NCBI RefSeq assembly: GCF_014384905.1
Contig: NZ_JACRSV010000001.1
Location: 310,001-374,000, forward strand
Direction: 5' to 3'
DNA length: 64,000 nt
Source: Fumia xinanensis
GTDB lineage: Bacteria; Bacillota; Clostridia; Oscillospirales; Ruminococcaceae
The notes under the pieces are model-generated. The model searched no databases. It saw nothing but the letters and a program-made list of their open reading frames with translations, and was not told the origin of the DNA. This document shows positions 42,401-51,329 of this stretch, piece by piece. Position 1 is the first letter of the stretch. Every line of letters starts with the position of its first letter. The translations under genes were made by a program, and so were the position numbers.

Positions 42401-43345
42401 ATGAATGGTTACGATAAGGTAAAGGCATACTGCGCCGAAGCAGGTATCCGGTTTCTTTGCGACGAACCGATGAAAAAGCATACCAGCTTCCAAATCGGAG
42501 GAACCGTTCCTCTGTTCGTCGTTCCAAAAAATGTGGAAGAACTGTCAGCCTTGCTGCCAGTCCTCAGGGAAAACATCCCACACTTTTTTCTCGGGAAAGG
42601 TTCCAATCTGCTGATTGACGACGAGGGTGTAGACGCCGCTGCCGTCTTTTTGGGCAAGGATTTTGCCCGGTGTACGGTGGAGGGTGATGTACTAATCTGT
42701 GAAGCGGGGGCACCGCTGGCTAAAGCCTGCTATACTGCCTACCGCTACGGCCTTTCGGGTCTGGAATTCGCCTGGGGCATCCCAGGAAGCGTGGGTGGAG
42801 CCGCCTACATGAATGCTGGAGCCTATGGCGGCGAGATGAAGGATGTGGTCACTTACTGCGAGCATCTGGATGAAAAAGGGAATCTCTGCCGGATATCGGC
42901 GCAGGAACTACAGTATTGCTATCGGCATAGTTTTTACACTGGAAAGCCCCTATGTATTGTGAGGACGGCCATGAAACTCGTCCTGAAGGACAAGGAGGAA
43001 ATACGTGCCCGGATGGATGAGCTGATGGGGCGAAGAAAATCGAAGCAGCCATTGGAATATCCCAGTGGGGGTAGCACCTTCAAGCGGCCGGAAGGTGCCT
43101 TTGCGGCGGCGCTTATCGAGCAGTGCGGCCTCAAGGGGCTGTGCGTAGGCGGTGCCATGGTGAGTGAGAAGCACAGCGGATTTGTCATCAATTATAAGGA
43201 CGCCACATGCAAGGATGTGCTGAAGCTCATTCAAAAAGTCAAAGAAGAAGTGAAACGCCAGACAGGCTTCTGCCTTGAATGCGAAGTGATGCAGCTGAAG
43301 GCAGATGGAAGTGCTGTGAGAGCGGTGCCAGCAGGCTGTTTTTAA
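42401..43345 (+). CDS. murB: UDP-N-acetylenolpyruvoylglucosamine reductase
   Basis: This 314-residue FAD enzyme reduces enolpyruvyl-UDP-GlcNAc to UDP-MurNAc, the second committed step of peptidoglycan synthesis. FAD-binding motifs LGKGSNLLIDD (near 65-75) and GIPGSVGGAAYMNAGAYGGE (near 127-146) are clear, as is the catalytic Ser in YPSGGSTFKRP. This is the Gram-positive type IIb length. MurA lies elsewhere in the window (56127). Confidence 0.94.
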   Translation: MNGYDKVKAYCAEAGIRFLCDEPMKKHTSFQIGGTVPLFVVPKNVEELSALLPVLRENIPHFFLGKGSNLLIDDEGVDAAAVFLGKDFARCTVEGDVLICEAGAPLAKACYTAYRYGLSGLEFAWGIPGSVGGAAYMNAGAYGGEMKDVVTYCEHLDEKGNLCRISAQELQYCYRHSFYTGKPLCIVRTAMKLVLKDKEEIRARMDELMGRRKSKQPLEYPSGGSTFKRPEGAFAAALIEQCGLKGLCVGGAMVSEKHSGFVINYKDATCKDVLKLIQKVKEEVKRQTGFCLECEVMQLKADGSAVRAVPAGCF

Positions 43346-43382
43346 TGAATAATTACGTTTGCCCGATTTATGGAGGATACAG

Positions 43383-44240
43383 ATGGATCTATTGATTGTT
43401 ACAGGCCTTTCCGGTGCCGGAAAATCCCGGGCCATTGATGCTTTGGAGGATATCGGCTTTTACTGCGTCGATAATATGCCGCCGAAGCTCATTTCCAAGG
43501 TGGCCGAAATCTGTCTTGCTGCAGACAGCAAATTCAAGCGGGTCGCTATTGTCACCGATATGCGGGGCGGAGACCTGTTTTACGGGCTGTTTGAGGAACT
43601 GGACGAACTCCAGGGCAAAGGACTCAAATACAAGCTGCTGTTTTTGGACGCTACTGATCAGGAACTGATGCGCCGGTACAAGGAAACTAGGCGGCGTCAT
43701 CCATTGGCGGATCTCACAAGCGGTGGCATCGGTGAGGCTATCCGCAACGAGCGGGTGCTGTTAAAACCCGCCAGAGAGCGGGCCGACTACATCATCGACA
43801 CCACCCACTTGTCTGCAAACGAGTTAAAACAGCGGATGAACAATATTTTTCTGGACGAGCTGCAAAACGGCATGCTTATCAACGTCATGTCTTTTGGTTT
43901 TAAGTACGGGTCTCCCGCCGAGGCGGATCTGGTGTTCGACGTGCGGTGTCTTCCGAACCCCTATTATGTTGACGCTTTAAAAAACAAGACCGGCCTTGAT
44001 CAAGAGGTGCGGGATTATGTCATGAATTCCAGCAGTTCGATGGAGCTTCTCGATAAGCTCAAAGACCTCATCGGCTTTTTGATCCCTCTTTACCAGAAAG
44101 AGGGCAAAAGCCAGCTGATGATTGCAGTGGGCTGCACCGGCGGAAAACACCGCAGTGTCACCTTTGCTGAGAATATTTACCATTACCTGTCGGAGCAGGG
44201 GGGGAATGTCCGGGTCGTGCATCGGGATATTGCAAAATAA
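43383..44240 (+). CDS. rapZ: RapZ/YvcJ family P-loop nucleotide-binding protein
   Basis: This 285-residue protein has Walker A GLSGAGKSRA (8-17), GFYCVDNMPP (29-38) and the C-terminal GCTGGKHRSV near 258, all RapZ/YvcJ hallmarks. In enteric bacteria RapZ is an RNase E adaptor that senses glucosamine-6-phosphate; the Firmicute protein hydrolyses nucleotides and affects competence in Bacillus. It is followed directly by whiA; the usual yvcK between them is absent. Confidence 0.94.
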   Translation: MDLLIVTGLSGAGKSRAIDALEDIGFYCVDNMPPKLISKVAEICLAADSKFKRVAIVTDMRGGDLFYGLFEELDELQGKGLKYKLLFLDATDQELMRRYKETRRRHPLADLTSGGIGEAIRNERVLLKPARERADYIIDTTHLSANELKQRMNNIFLDELQNGMLINVMSFGFKYGSPAEADLVFDVRCLPNPYYVDALKNKTGLDQEVRDYVMNSSSSMELLDKLKDLIGFLIPLYQKEGKSQLMIAVGCTGGKHRSVTFAENIYHYLSEQGGNVRVVHRDIAK

Positions 44241-44279
44241 ACGGAGCTCTGACGGCTGTATTTCAGGAAGGAGGCCGCC

Positions 44280-45194
44280 ATGTCATTTTGTCAGGACGTG
44301 AAAAAAGAACTCTGTAAGTTGGAAGAGAAAAAAGAACAATGCGAAAAGGCGCGACTTTACGGGATGCTCAGTTTTAGCCGGAGTTTTCCTGAAGAGGCCC
44401 AGGTTTTCGCCACCGAGAATAAGTTTGTGGCCGAGCATTTCGCCCAAAGCCTAGCTGGAATGATGGGAACTTTCGTTACCATTCACTCGGATCCCAGAAG
44501 ACTCAAGGAAAATGTCCCCATGTATGCTGTGCTCATCGAGGATCCTCATCAAAGAGAGTTTCTCTGTGAGTATTTTTCCATCAGCTCAACGGCCCTCAAT
44601 CCGGAATTTACCGAAAGTCCCCGCTGCCTGGCGGCGTTTCTACGGGGACTTTTTCTGCTTTCCGGTTCGGTAACTAATCCGGAAAAGGAATACCACCTGG
44701 AGTTGGTAGCTCCCAATAGGATGCTGGCGGAAGAGGTTTTTTTGCTGGCTCAGGGGATGGGCATCCGCTTCAAGATGACCAAACGAAAGCACAGCGAAAT
44801 CCTCTATCTTAAGGAGAGCGAGCAGATCGAGGATTTTCTTACTCTCATCGGCAGTTCTAAATTTGCCTTACAGCTTATGGACATCAAGGTAATGAAAGAT
44901 GTGCGCAACAAGGTCAACCGGGTGACCAACTGCGAGACGGCAAACCTCGACAAGACCGTTTCTGCCTCCAGCGCCCAGGTGCAGGACATCAGATACATTG
45001 AAGCCCACGCAGGGCTTTCCTATTTGGACGACGATTTACGGGAGCTGGCGGAGCTTCGTTTGGAGAACCCGGAGCTTTCATTGCGGGAGCTTTCAGAGCT
45101 TCTTACAACGCCACTCAGCCGTTCCGGTGTCAATCACCGTCTGAAACGGATTTCCGTGGCGGCAGACAAGCTGCGGCAGAAAGCAGATAAATAA
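44280..45194 (+). CDS. whiA: DNA-binding protein WhiA
   Basis: This 304-residue protein has a LAGLIDADG-like N-terminal domain (1-210; LRGLFLLSGSVTNPEKEYHL) without nuclease residues, and a C-terminal HTH (about 225-300; LSLRELSELL, GVNHRLKRI). WhiA is a sporulation regulator in actinomycetes and affects division and chromosome segregation in Bacillus. ATG 44280 follows GGAGG. Gene order rapZ-whiA fits the wider conserved cluster. Confidence 0.94.
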   Translation: MSFCQDVKKELCKLEEKKEQCEKARLYGMLSFSRSFPEEAQVFATENKFVAEHFAQSLAGMMGTFVTIHSDPRRLKENVPMYAVLIEDPHQREFLCEYFSISSTALNPEFTESPRCLAAFLRGLFLLSGSVTNPEKEYHLELVAPNRMLAEEVFLLAQGMGIRFKMTKRKHSEILYLKESEQIEDFLTLIGSSKFALQLMDIKVMKDVRNKVNRVTNCETANLDKTVSASSAQVQDIRYIEAHAGLSYLDDDLRELAELRLENPELSLRELSELLTTPLSRSGVNHRLKRISVAADKLRQKADK

Positions 45195-45229
45195 AAGCGC
45201 TTTATATTTGGGAAAGGACATCGTTTGGC

Positions 45230-45502
45230 ATGAAAATACAGAAAAAAGATTTTATCGAATACGCAGGGGCGGCAGTTTTGGTCGTGGGAGGATTAGCGGC
45301 GACCATCATCGGCGACCCTGTCATCAAAAAGATGCTGTTTTTGGTGCTCTCCATATGCATGTGGGTGCTGACTCTATTTCAGGTGCTTGAGTATCGGGCT
45401 TTAGAGAGAAAAACTCCGGGAGAGTTAGTCTACACCGTTATTTTTGCCATTGTGGCGCTGGTTATCACTGGCGCAACTGTTTATATGTTTGTTCAGTTTT
45501 AA
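45230..45502 (+). CDS. Small membrane protein (90 aa)
   Basis: This 90-residue protein has three hydrophobic segments (about 11-28, 32-52, 67-88), separated by short charged turns such as EYRALERKT. GGAAAGGA lies before ATG 45230. It sits between whiA and dnaE with short gaps (35 and 27 bases). Function unknown; the conserved operon position suggests it is real. Confidence 0.7.
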   Translation: MKIQKKDFIEYAGAAVLVVGGLAATIIGDPVIKKMLFLVLSICMWVLTLFQVLEYRALERKTPGELVYTVIFAIVALVITGATVYMFVQF

Positions 45503-45529
45503 GGTATGCCGATTGAAAGGAGGTTCGGT

Positions 45530-48500
45530 ATGGAAAACAAAAAGTTCGTACATCTTCATCTGCATACCGAGTATAGCCTCCTGGACGGAGCCTGTCGCAT
45601 CAAGGATCTGCCGAAAAAGGTGAAGGAGCTGGGACAGGACACCGTCGCCATCACCGACCACGGCTGTATGTATGGCGTGGTGGACCTGTACAAGGCTTGC
45701 AAAAAAGAAGGGGTTAAAGCTATTATCGGCTGCGAAGTATATGTGGCTCCCCGTACCCGGTTTGACAAAGTGCATAAGGTGGATTCAAGCCCATACCACT
45801 TGGTGCTTCTCTGTAAAAACGCCGTAGGGTACCAGAATCTCATCAAAATGGTGTCAGCGGGATATATCGAGGGGTTTTACAATCGTCCCCGGGTGGATTT
45901 GGAGCTGCTCCAAAAACACCACGAGGGACTGATTGCCCTGTCCGCCTGTTTGGCGGGGGAGATTCCTCGAAAACTCACCGCCGGCGACTACGAGGGGGCA
46001 AAGGAAACAGCCCTGCGGTATCTAGGCATCTTTGGAGAGGGGAACTACTACATCGAGGTGCAGAACCACGGCATCAAGGAGCAGCAGCGAATTTTGCCGC
46101 TGTTTCGCAAACTCTCCGACGAGACGGGTATTCCCCTGGTAGCCACAAACGACTGCCACTATCTCAATAAGGACGACGCCAAGATGCAGAACATTCTGGT
46201 TTGCATCCAGACAAACCACGTCTACGGGGACGGCGGCACGCTGGAATTTCCCACTGATGAGTTTTACCTGAAATCCCGGGCCGAGATGGAAGAGGCCCTC
46301 CCAGATTTTCAGGACGCCATGGACAACACAGTAAAAATCGCCGAGCAATGCCATTTTGATTTCACCTTTGGGCAGACGAAGCTTCCAAACTTCACCCCGC
46401 CGGACGGTCGGGACAACTTGGAGTATTTTACCGATTTGAGCCGCCGGGGCCTGAAAAAACGATATGGGACCGTCACGCCGGAACTGCGGGAGCGGTTTGA
46501 TTACGAAATGGATATTATCGTCAAGATGGGGTACATGAACTACTACCTCATCGTCTACGATTTTATCCGCTACGCCAAAAGCGAGGGCATTCCCGTGGGG
46601 CCGGGCAGAGGTTCGGGGGCGGGGAGCCTCATCGCTTACTGTATGGGCATCACTGGCGTCGACCCGATGAAATACAACCTCATCTTCGAGCGATTTTTGA
46701 ACCCGGAGCGGGTCAGCATGCCCGACTTTGACGTGGATTTTTGCTATGAGCGGAGGCAGGAGGTCATCGACTACGTCGTCCGCAAATACGGAGCCGACCA
46801 TGTGGCCCAGATCATCACCTTCGGCACCATGGCGGCTAAGGGGTCTGTTCGTGATGTAGGGCGGGCGCTTGGAATGCCCTATCAGAAGGTGGACAAGATT
46901 GCAAAGCTCATCCCTTTCCAGCTCAAGATGACGGTGGATAAGGCCATGAGGGATGTAAAGGAGCTGCGGGAGCTGTACGAGGCAGACCCGGAGATTAAGG
47001 AGCTTCTCGATATGGCGAGAAAGGTGGAGGGGATGCCCCGGCACGCTTCCACCCATGCGGCGGGGGTGGTTATCACCGCCGATCCAGTCAGCGAATACGT
47101 GCCGCTGCAAAAGAGCGACGAATCCATCATCACCCAGTTTCCCATGACGACGCTGGAAGAACTGGGACTCTTAAAGATGGATTTTCTGGGCCTTCGAAAC
47201 CTGACAGTCATCGACCACTGCGCCAAAGAGATTCAGAAGCGGGAGCCTTCCTTTTCCATCGACAAAATCCCCTTGGACGACAAAAAGGTATACGAGATGT
47301 TTTCCCGTGGAGAGACGGGCGGGGTGTTCCAGTTCGAGTCGGCAGGGATGCGGCAGATGCTCATCAGCATGAAACCCAGAAACATTGAGGATCTGACGGC
47401 GGCTACCTCCATCTACCGACCCGGCCCCAGCTCCTCTATCCCGGTGTATATCCAAAACCGGTTCCACCCGGAAAAGGTGCGGTACAAGGCCCCTCAGTTG
47501 GAGCCGATTTTAAACGTCACCGGCGGCTGCCTGCTCTATCAGGAACAGGTGATGCAGGTGTTCCGGTCGCTGGCGGGGTATTCCTATGGGCGGGCGGATC
47601 TGGTGCGCCGCGCCATGTCCAAAAAGAAAAAAGACGTGATGGAGGCAGAGCGGCAGAACTTCATCTACGGCAAAAAACGGGAGGACGGGTCGGTAGAATG
47701 CGCCGGCGCCGTGGCAAACGGTATCGACCCCAAGGTGGCCAACGAGATTTTTGACGACATGGCCTCCTTTGCTGAGTACGCTTTCAACAAATCCCACGCG
47801 GCGGCCTATTCGGTCGTCTCCTATGAGACGGCGTATCTGAAATGCCACTATCCCCGGGAATATATGGCGGCGCTGCTCACCTCGGTGCTTGATCACACCA
47901 GCAAACTGCTCGAATACGTGGGGGAATGCCGGGAACGACACATTCCCATCCTGCCGCCGGACATCAACAAGAGTGTTTCCGCATTTACGGTAGAGGGAAA
48001 CGCCATCCGGTTCGGGCTGCTGGCCATCAAGAGCATGGGCAAGGGGGTTCTCGATAATATCATCGCCGAGCGGGAGGAAAACGGGCCTTATCAGAACCTG
48101 TTTGAGTTCTGCAAGCGGCTTTACGGCAGGGATTTGAACAAGCGCAACCTGGAGAGCCTCATCGGTTCCGGTGCGCTGGACTGTTTCGGTTTTCACAGAA
48201 AGGAGCTGTACGCTTCCTACGAAAAGGCGATGGAAGCGGCGGCTTTTTACGGCAAAAACAACGCGGGCGGGCAGATCAGCTTATTTGCTGCGGCCCAAAT
48301 CGAGGAGCCTCAGGCCGATATGGTGCGGTGCGAAGAGTATTCCCAAGGGGAGCTTTTAAAATTCGAGTACGAGGCGTTGGGCTTTTACCTGACGGGGCAT
48401 CCGCTCCAGCAGTACGCCCCACTGGTGAAAAAGTATCAGATGGACAATTTGCTTGACATTGTAAACGACGAGACCCGCTACACTGACCGCAAGCCGGTGC

Positions 48501-48979
48501 GGATTCTCGGGCGGGTCGCCTCCCAGAAGCTCACCACCACCAAAAGCGGGCAGAGTATGTGCTTTGTGGATTTTGAGGACATAACCGGTAAGCTGGAGAT
48601 GGTGGTATTTCCAAAAATCTATGATCAGTACGAGAGGCTTTTGCGTTCCGGCGAGCCGCTTATCGCCGAGGGGACGGTTTCTCTCCGAGAGGACGAGGAG
48701 CCGAAGATCCTCTGCAACAAGCTGTTTTCCCTGAGGGATTTCCAGCCGTCGGAGAAGGAGACAACGTTGTTTATCAAGTTTACTTCAAAGGAAGATAAAC
48801 GAATTCCCGCCGTATTGAGCCTGTGCAGAGAGTACCCTGGAAACTCACCGGTTAAGCTTTATTTTGCCGACGAGAAAAAATACTGCTATCCGCCGGGCAA
48901 GGAGCGGGTGATGCTCGCCGGAATGCTGTTCGATGGTTTAAACGGCCTCCTGGGCCAGGACGGATACGCAGTGAAATAG
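45530..48979 (+). CDS. dnaE: DNA polymerase III alpha subunit
   Basis: This 1149-residue DnaE1-type replicative polymerase has an N-terminal PHP domain (HLHLHTEYSLLDG at 8-20), the C-family catalytic aspartates in SMPDFDVDFCYERR near 395-405, GRGSGAGSL near 358, an HhH region near 850 and an OB fold near 1000 (VRILGRVASQK). ATG 45530 has AGGAGG 6 bases upstream. It ends the whiA operon. Confidence 0.95.
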   Translation: MENKKFVHLHLHTEYSLLDGACRIKDLPKKVKELGQDTVAITDHGCMYGVVDLYKACKKEGVKAIIGCEVYVAPRTRFDKVHKVDSSPYHLVLLCKNAVGYQNLIKMVSAGYIEGFYNRPRVDLELLQKHHEGLIALSACLAGEIPRKLTAGDYEGAKETALRYLGIFGEGNYYIEVQNHGIKEQQRILPLFRKLSDETGIPLVATNDCHYLNKDDAKMQNILVCIQTNHVYGDGGTLEFPTDEFYLKSRAEMEEALPDFQDAMDNTVKIAEQCHFDFTFGQTKLPNFTPPDGRDNLEYFTDLSRRGLKKRYGTVTPELRERFDYEMDIIVKMGYMNYYLIVYDFIRYAKSEGIPVGPGRGSGAGSLIAYCMGITGVDPMKYNLIFERFLNPERVSMPDFDVDFCYERRQEVIDYVVRKYGADHVAQIITFGTMAAKGSVRDVGRALGMPYQKVDKIAKLIPFQLKMTVDKAMRDVKELRELYEADPEIKELLDMARKVEGMPRHASTHAAGVVITADPVSEYVPLQKSDESIITQFPMTTLEELGLLKMDFLGLRNLTVIDHCAKEIQKREPSFSIDKIPLDDKKVYEMFSRGETGGVFQFESAGMRQMLISMKPRNIEDLTAATSIYRPGPSSSIPVYIQNRFHPEKVRYKAPQLEPILNVTGGCLLYQEQVMQVFRSLAGYSYGRADLVRRAMSKKKKDVMEAERQNFIYGKKREDGSVECAGAVANGIDPKVANEIFDDMASFAEYAFNKSHAAAYSVVSYETAYLKCHYPREYMAALLTSVLDHTSKLLEYVGECRERHIPILPPDINKSVSAFTVEGNAIRFGLLAIKSMGKGVLDNIIAEREENGPYQNLFEFCKRLYGRDLNKRNLESLIGSGALDCFGFHRKELYASYEKAMEAAAFYGKNNAGGQISLFAAAQIEEPQADMVRCEEYSQGELLKFEYEALGFYLTGHPLQQYAPLVKKYQMDNLLDIVNDETRYTDRKPVRILGRVASQKLTTTKSGQSMCFVDFEDITGKLEMVVFPKIYDQYERLLRSGEPLIAEGTVSLREDEEPKILCNKLFSLRDFQPSEKETTLFIKFTSKEDKRIPAVLSLCREYPGNSPVKLYFADEKKYCYPPGKERVMLAGMLFDGLNGLLGQDGYAVK

Positions 48980-48988
48980 AGGTGTACT

Positions 48989-49441
48989 ATGGTGGCGGAC
49001 GAAGTTTGGTATCATGGTTCCCCATTTCTGTTTGAATTATTGGAAAAGGGGAGTACCATAACCCGGTGGAGAGAGCTGGCTGAGGCCTTTTCCCACAAGC
49101 CCGACATTCTTTGCGTTGAAGATAGCGGGGAAATTCTCCACAAAGGAAAACGCCTGACCGATTTGGTCAGGCGTTTTTTAGTCCAAGAAGGTAACCACTT
49201 CGGTGAGAGGACGGCGTTCAGGGGCTTTGGGTTCTTCCTCCGAGTAGCCCACCGGGATCATAGCGACAGGACGGCGCTCATTTGGAAGATTCAGCGCTTC
49301 TTTGCAGGCGGTTTCGTCAAAGGCCCCCACCCAGCAGGTGGAAAGGCCATTTGCCTTGGCGCAGATGAGAATATTCTGAATAGCGGCCGCTGTGTCTTGA
49401 AGACAGTAAAGATTTTTGCCCCGTTCTCCGTACTGCGCTGA
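48989..49441 (+). pseudogene. Truncated gene after dnaE (N-terminal YHGSP-type fragment)
   Basis: ATG 48989 with GAGGTG upstream starts a frame whose first ~55 residues are protein-like: VWYHGSPF, then KGSTITRWRELAEAFSHKPD and ILHKGKR. That text resembles the N-terminus of a small family of unknown function with an ADP-ribosyl-type YHGS motif. From about 49147 the frame runs through the terminator stem and then antisense to the nitroreductase gene, so the remaining residues to 49441 are not genuine. The gene seems to have lost its 3' part. Confidence 0.5.
49147..49177. terminator. Bidirectional intrinsic terminator
   Basis: AAAACGCCTGACC (49147-49159), loop GATTT, GGTCAGGCGTTTT (49165-49177), 13-bp stem. 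It stops both the dnaE operon and the converging nitroreductase gene, whose stop codon starts at 49178. Confidence 0.92.
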
Positions 49442-49693
49442 GCGTTCCGACTCAGCGCAGACCAGAATCACTACTGGGGCGCTGTAAATCCAGTGGGTGG
49501 GACGTCTCAAGCTGTCGCAGACTTTTTGTTTTGCTTCCCCTCGGAGGACGTAAAAATGCCAGAGCTGCATGTTTCCACCGCTGGGAGCCCAATGAGCCGC
49601 CTGCAGTAACCGTTCAATCAATTCATTAGGAATCTCTTTGTTCAAATATTTTCGTACGCTTCTTCTTGATGTTATGAGTTCACTGCAGTTCAT
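49178..49693 (-). CDS. Nitroreductase family protein
   Basis: This 171-residue flavoprotein has the nitroreductase signature SRRSVRKYLNKEIP (9-22) and HWAPSGGNMQLWHF (34-47) that binds FMN. A CWVGAF segment near 123 and PVGYSEEEPKAPERRPLTEV at the end are usual. It reduces nitro compounds or quinones with NAD(P)H; the physiological substrate is unknown. ATG 49693. Single gene. Confidence 0.92.
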   Translation of the reverse strand: MNCSELITSRRSVRKYLNKEIPNELIERLLQAAHWAPSGGNMQLWHFYVLRGEAKQKVCDSLRRPTHWIYSAPVVILVCAESERSAQYGERGKNLYCLQDTAAAIQNILICAKANGLSTCWVGAFDETACKEALNLPNERRPVAMIPVGYSEEEPKAPERRPLTEVVTFLD

Positions 49694-49773
49694 TTCAATC
49701 AGTCCTTTTTTTCTATTGTATCACTTTTGTCGACAGATGAAAAGTAAAAGAGGTTTTTTGAATCGTTTGATAC

Positions 49774-49803
49774 TTGTCAAATCTATTCCTTTGGTGCTAT
49801 AAT
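49774..49803 (+). promoter_or_regulatory. Promoter of the DivIVA-like gene
   Basis: TTGTCA (49774-49779), 18-bp spacer and TATAAT (49798-49803), 87 bases ahead of the start codon. Confidence 0.65.
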
Positions 49804-49889
49804 AGCCTCATAGGTTTAAAACAGTGCAGAAACAGTGGAAGCTTTACCTGCAAAGGTGTGATAGACAACAATTGAAAGGGAGGAACGAT

Positions 49890-50711
49890 ATGGAATACGG
49901 CGAAAAATTTAAAAAAGCGGTCTTTGGCGGCTTTGACCGTCAGGATGTTCTCAAATGTTTTGAAGAAGTCAACGAGGAGCATCAAAAAACGGTGACACGT
50001 TTTCAGCAGGCCACGGAAGATCTGCAGAAAGAAAACGACGCCCTGAAAGCCAAGGCGGAAGAAAGTCAGAAGGAACTTGATGCTCTGAAATCCCAGTTAG
50101 AAGAGCTTCAAAAGGAAAATGAGGAAAATAAGCAGGCCGCTACCAACTTTGAAGAAAAATTTAATGGCGTACTGGAGAACAATAAACGACTGAGCACTCG
50201 GACAGAAGAGCTGCAGCGGGAAGTGGCCTCTCAGAAAGCGCTCAACAGCAAGTTGGTAATGAAGCGGGACGTTTTGGAGGCCAACAACAAACAACTGAGC
50301 GCGAAACTCCAGGAGTTCAATGAAAAACATGTAAAGGAAAAGGCAAGCCTCGAAATCGGCGAAATTATGATGGAAGCGAAAAACGCCGCCGACAAAATCG
50401 TCGCCCGCGCTCATGAAAAATCCGCTAAACTTAAGGAAATCACCAAGCAAGAAGCTTCTCAGGCGGAAAAACAGTTTGAACAAACTCGGGCAAAACTAGC
50501 GGCGACGATGGATTCTTTCAAAGTTTTCTCCACAGAAGTGATGAAGGATTTGGAACAGCTTCAAAAAGATTTGAAAAGTGCAAAAGCGCACATTAATGAA
50601 GATGACGCGAAAGCAGAAGCTTCCAAAGAAGAAACGGAAGTAAACTCTGCCCCCAAAGCAGCAGAAGAATCCAAGAAAGGCTTTAAAGCGGACTTTTTAT
50701 TCCGTAAATAA
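49890..50711 (+). CDS. DivIVA-like coiled-coil protein
   Basis: This 273-residue protein begins with MEYGEKFKKAVFGGFDRQDVLKCFEEV, similar to the DivIVA N-terminal membrane-targeting domain in the phrase GGFDRQDV. A long coiled coil runs over about 28-130 and a second helix over 150-220. The C-terminus is Ala/Glu-rich and ends with a basic GFKADFLFRK. DivIVA-type proteins mark curved membrane at poles and septa. GGGAGGA precedes ATG 49890. It could instead be a general structural coiled-coil protein. Confidence 0.68.
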   Translation: MEYGEKFKKAVFGGFDRQDVLKCFEEVNEEHQKTVTRFQQATEDLQKENDALKAKAEESQKELDALKSQLEELQKENEENKQAATNFEEKFNGVLENNKRLSTRTEELQREVASQKALNSKLVMKRDVLEANNKQLSAKLQEFNEKHVKEKASLEIGEIMMEAKNAADKIVARAHEKSAKLKEITKQEASQAEKQFEQTRAKLAATMDSFKVFSTEVMKDLEQLQKDLKSAKAHINEDDAKAEASKEETEVNSAPKAAEESKKGFKADFLFRK

Positions 50712-50742
50712 AGAGCAAATAGGAAGAAGGCTGTTTCAAAGC

Positions 50743-51270
50743 ATGAGTACGATTCGCTGTAATGCGCAGCAACTGGAACAAATTGCAAAGACGCTGAGGG
50801 TGCGGGACCGGGTATTGTTATCCGGTATTGTGTATACCGCTCGGGATGCCGCCCACAAACGGATTGTGGCGTCAATGGAGGACGGTGGAGCGCTGCCTTT
50901 TCCAATGAAGGGAGCGACTATCTATTATGCCGGCCCAACGCCGGCCCGGGAAGAAATGGCAATCGGCTCCTGCGGGCCGACGACTTCTGGAAGAATGGAC
51001 GTATTTGCGCCTCTTTTGCTGGATCGGGGACTGATTTGTATGATTGGTAAAGGCCCCCGAAAATTGGAAGTGGTGGAGGCCATCAAACGCAATGGCGGAG
51101 TGTATCTTTGCGCCATCGGCGGAGCGGGAGCGCTTGCCTGCAAGTGTGTCCAAAGCTGTGAGGTTATTGCCTACGAAGATTTGGGCTGCGAATCGGTAAA
51201 GAAACTTCAGCTTTGCGACTTTCCGCTGATCGTTGGCATCGACTGTCAGGGCGGCAATATTTTTAATTGA
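50743..51270 (+). CDS. Class I fumarase/tartrate dehydratase beta subunit
   Basis: This 175-residue protein corresponds to the C-terminal (beta) part of iron-sulfur hydro-lyases that interconvert fumarate and malate or dehydrate tartrate. Typical text is YYAGPTPA, GSCGPTTSGRMD and GIDCQGGNIF. The alpha subunit with the 4Fe-4S cluster is normally encoded just upstream; here the neighbours are a DivIVA-like gene and nth, so the partner must lie elsewhere. ATG 50743. Confidence 0.87.
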   Translation: MSTIRCNAQQLEQIAKTLRVRDRVLLSGIVYTARDAAHKRIVASMEDGGALPFPMKGATIYYAGPTPAREEMAIGSCGPTTSGRMDVFAPLLLDRGLICMIGKGPRKLEVVEAIKRNGGVYLCAIGGAGALACKCVQSCEVIAYEDLGCESVKKLQLCDFPLIVGIDCQGGNIFN

Positions 51271-51329
51271 AGCGATGGACAGGTGGGACGGTGGTTTCAC
51301 CTGTCTTTTTGTGAAGGAGGAAATAAAAT

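Noticed and set aside
46022..47110. 362-codon minus-strand frame inside dnaE
   Set aside because: Antisense shadow of a clear DnaE; composition is His/Val/Arg-rich with no family resemblance or start signal.
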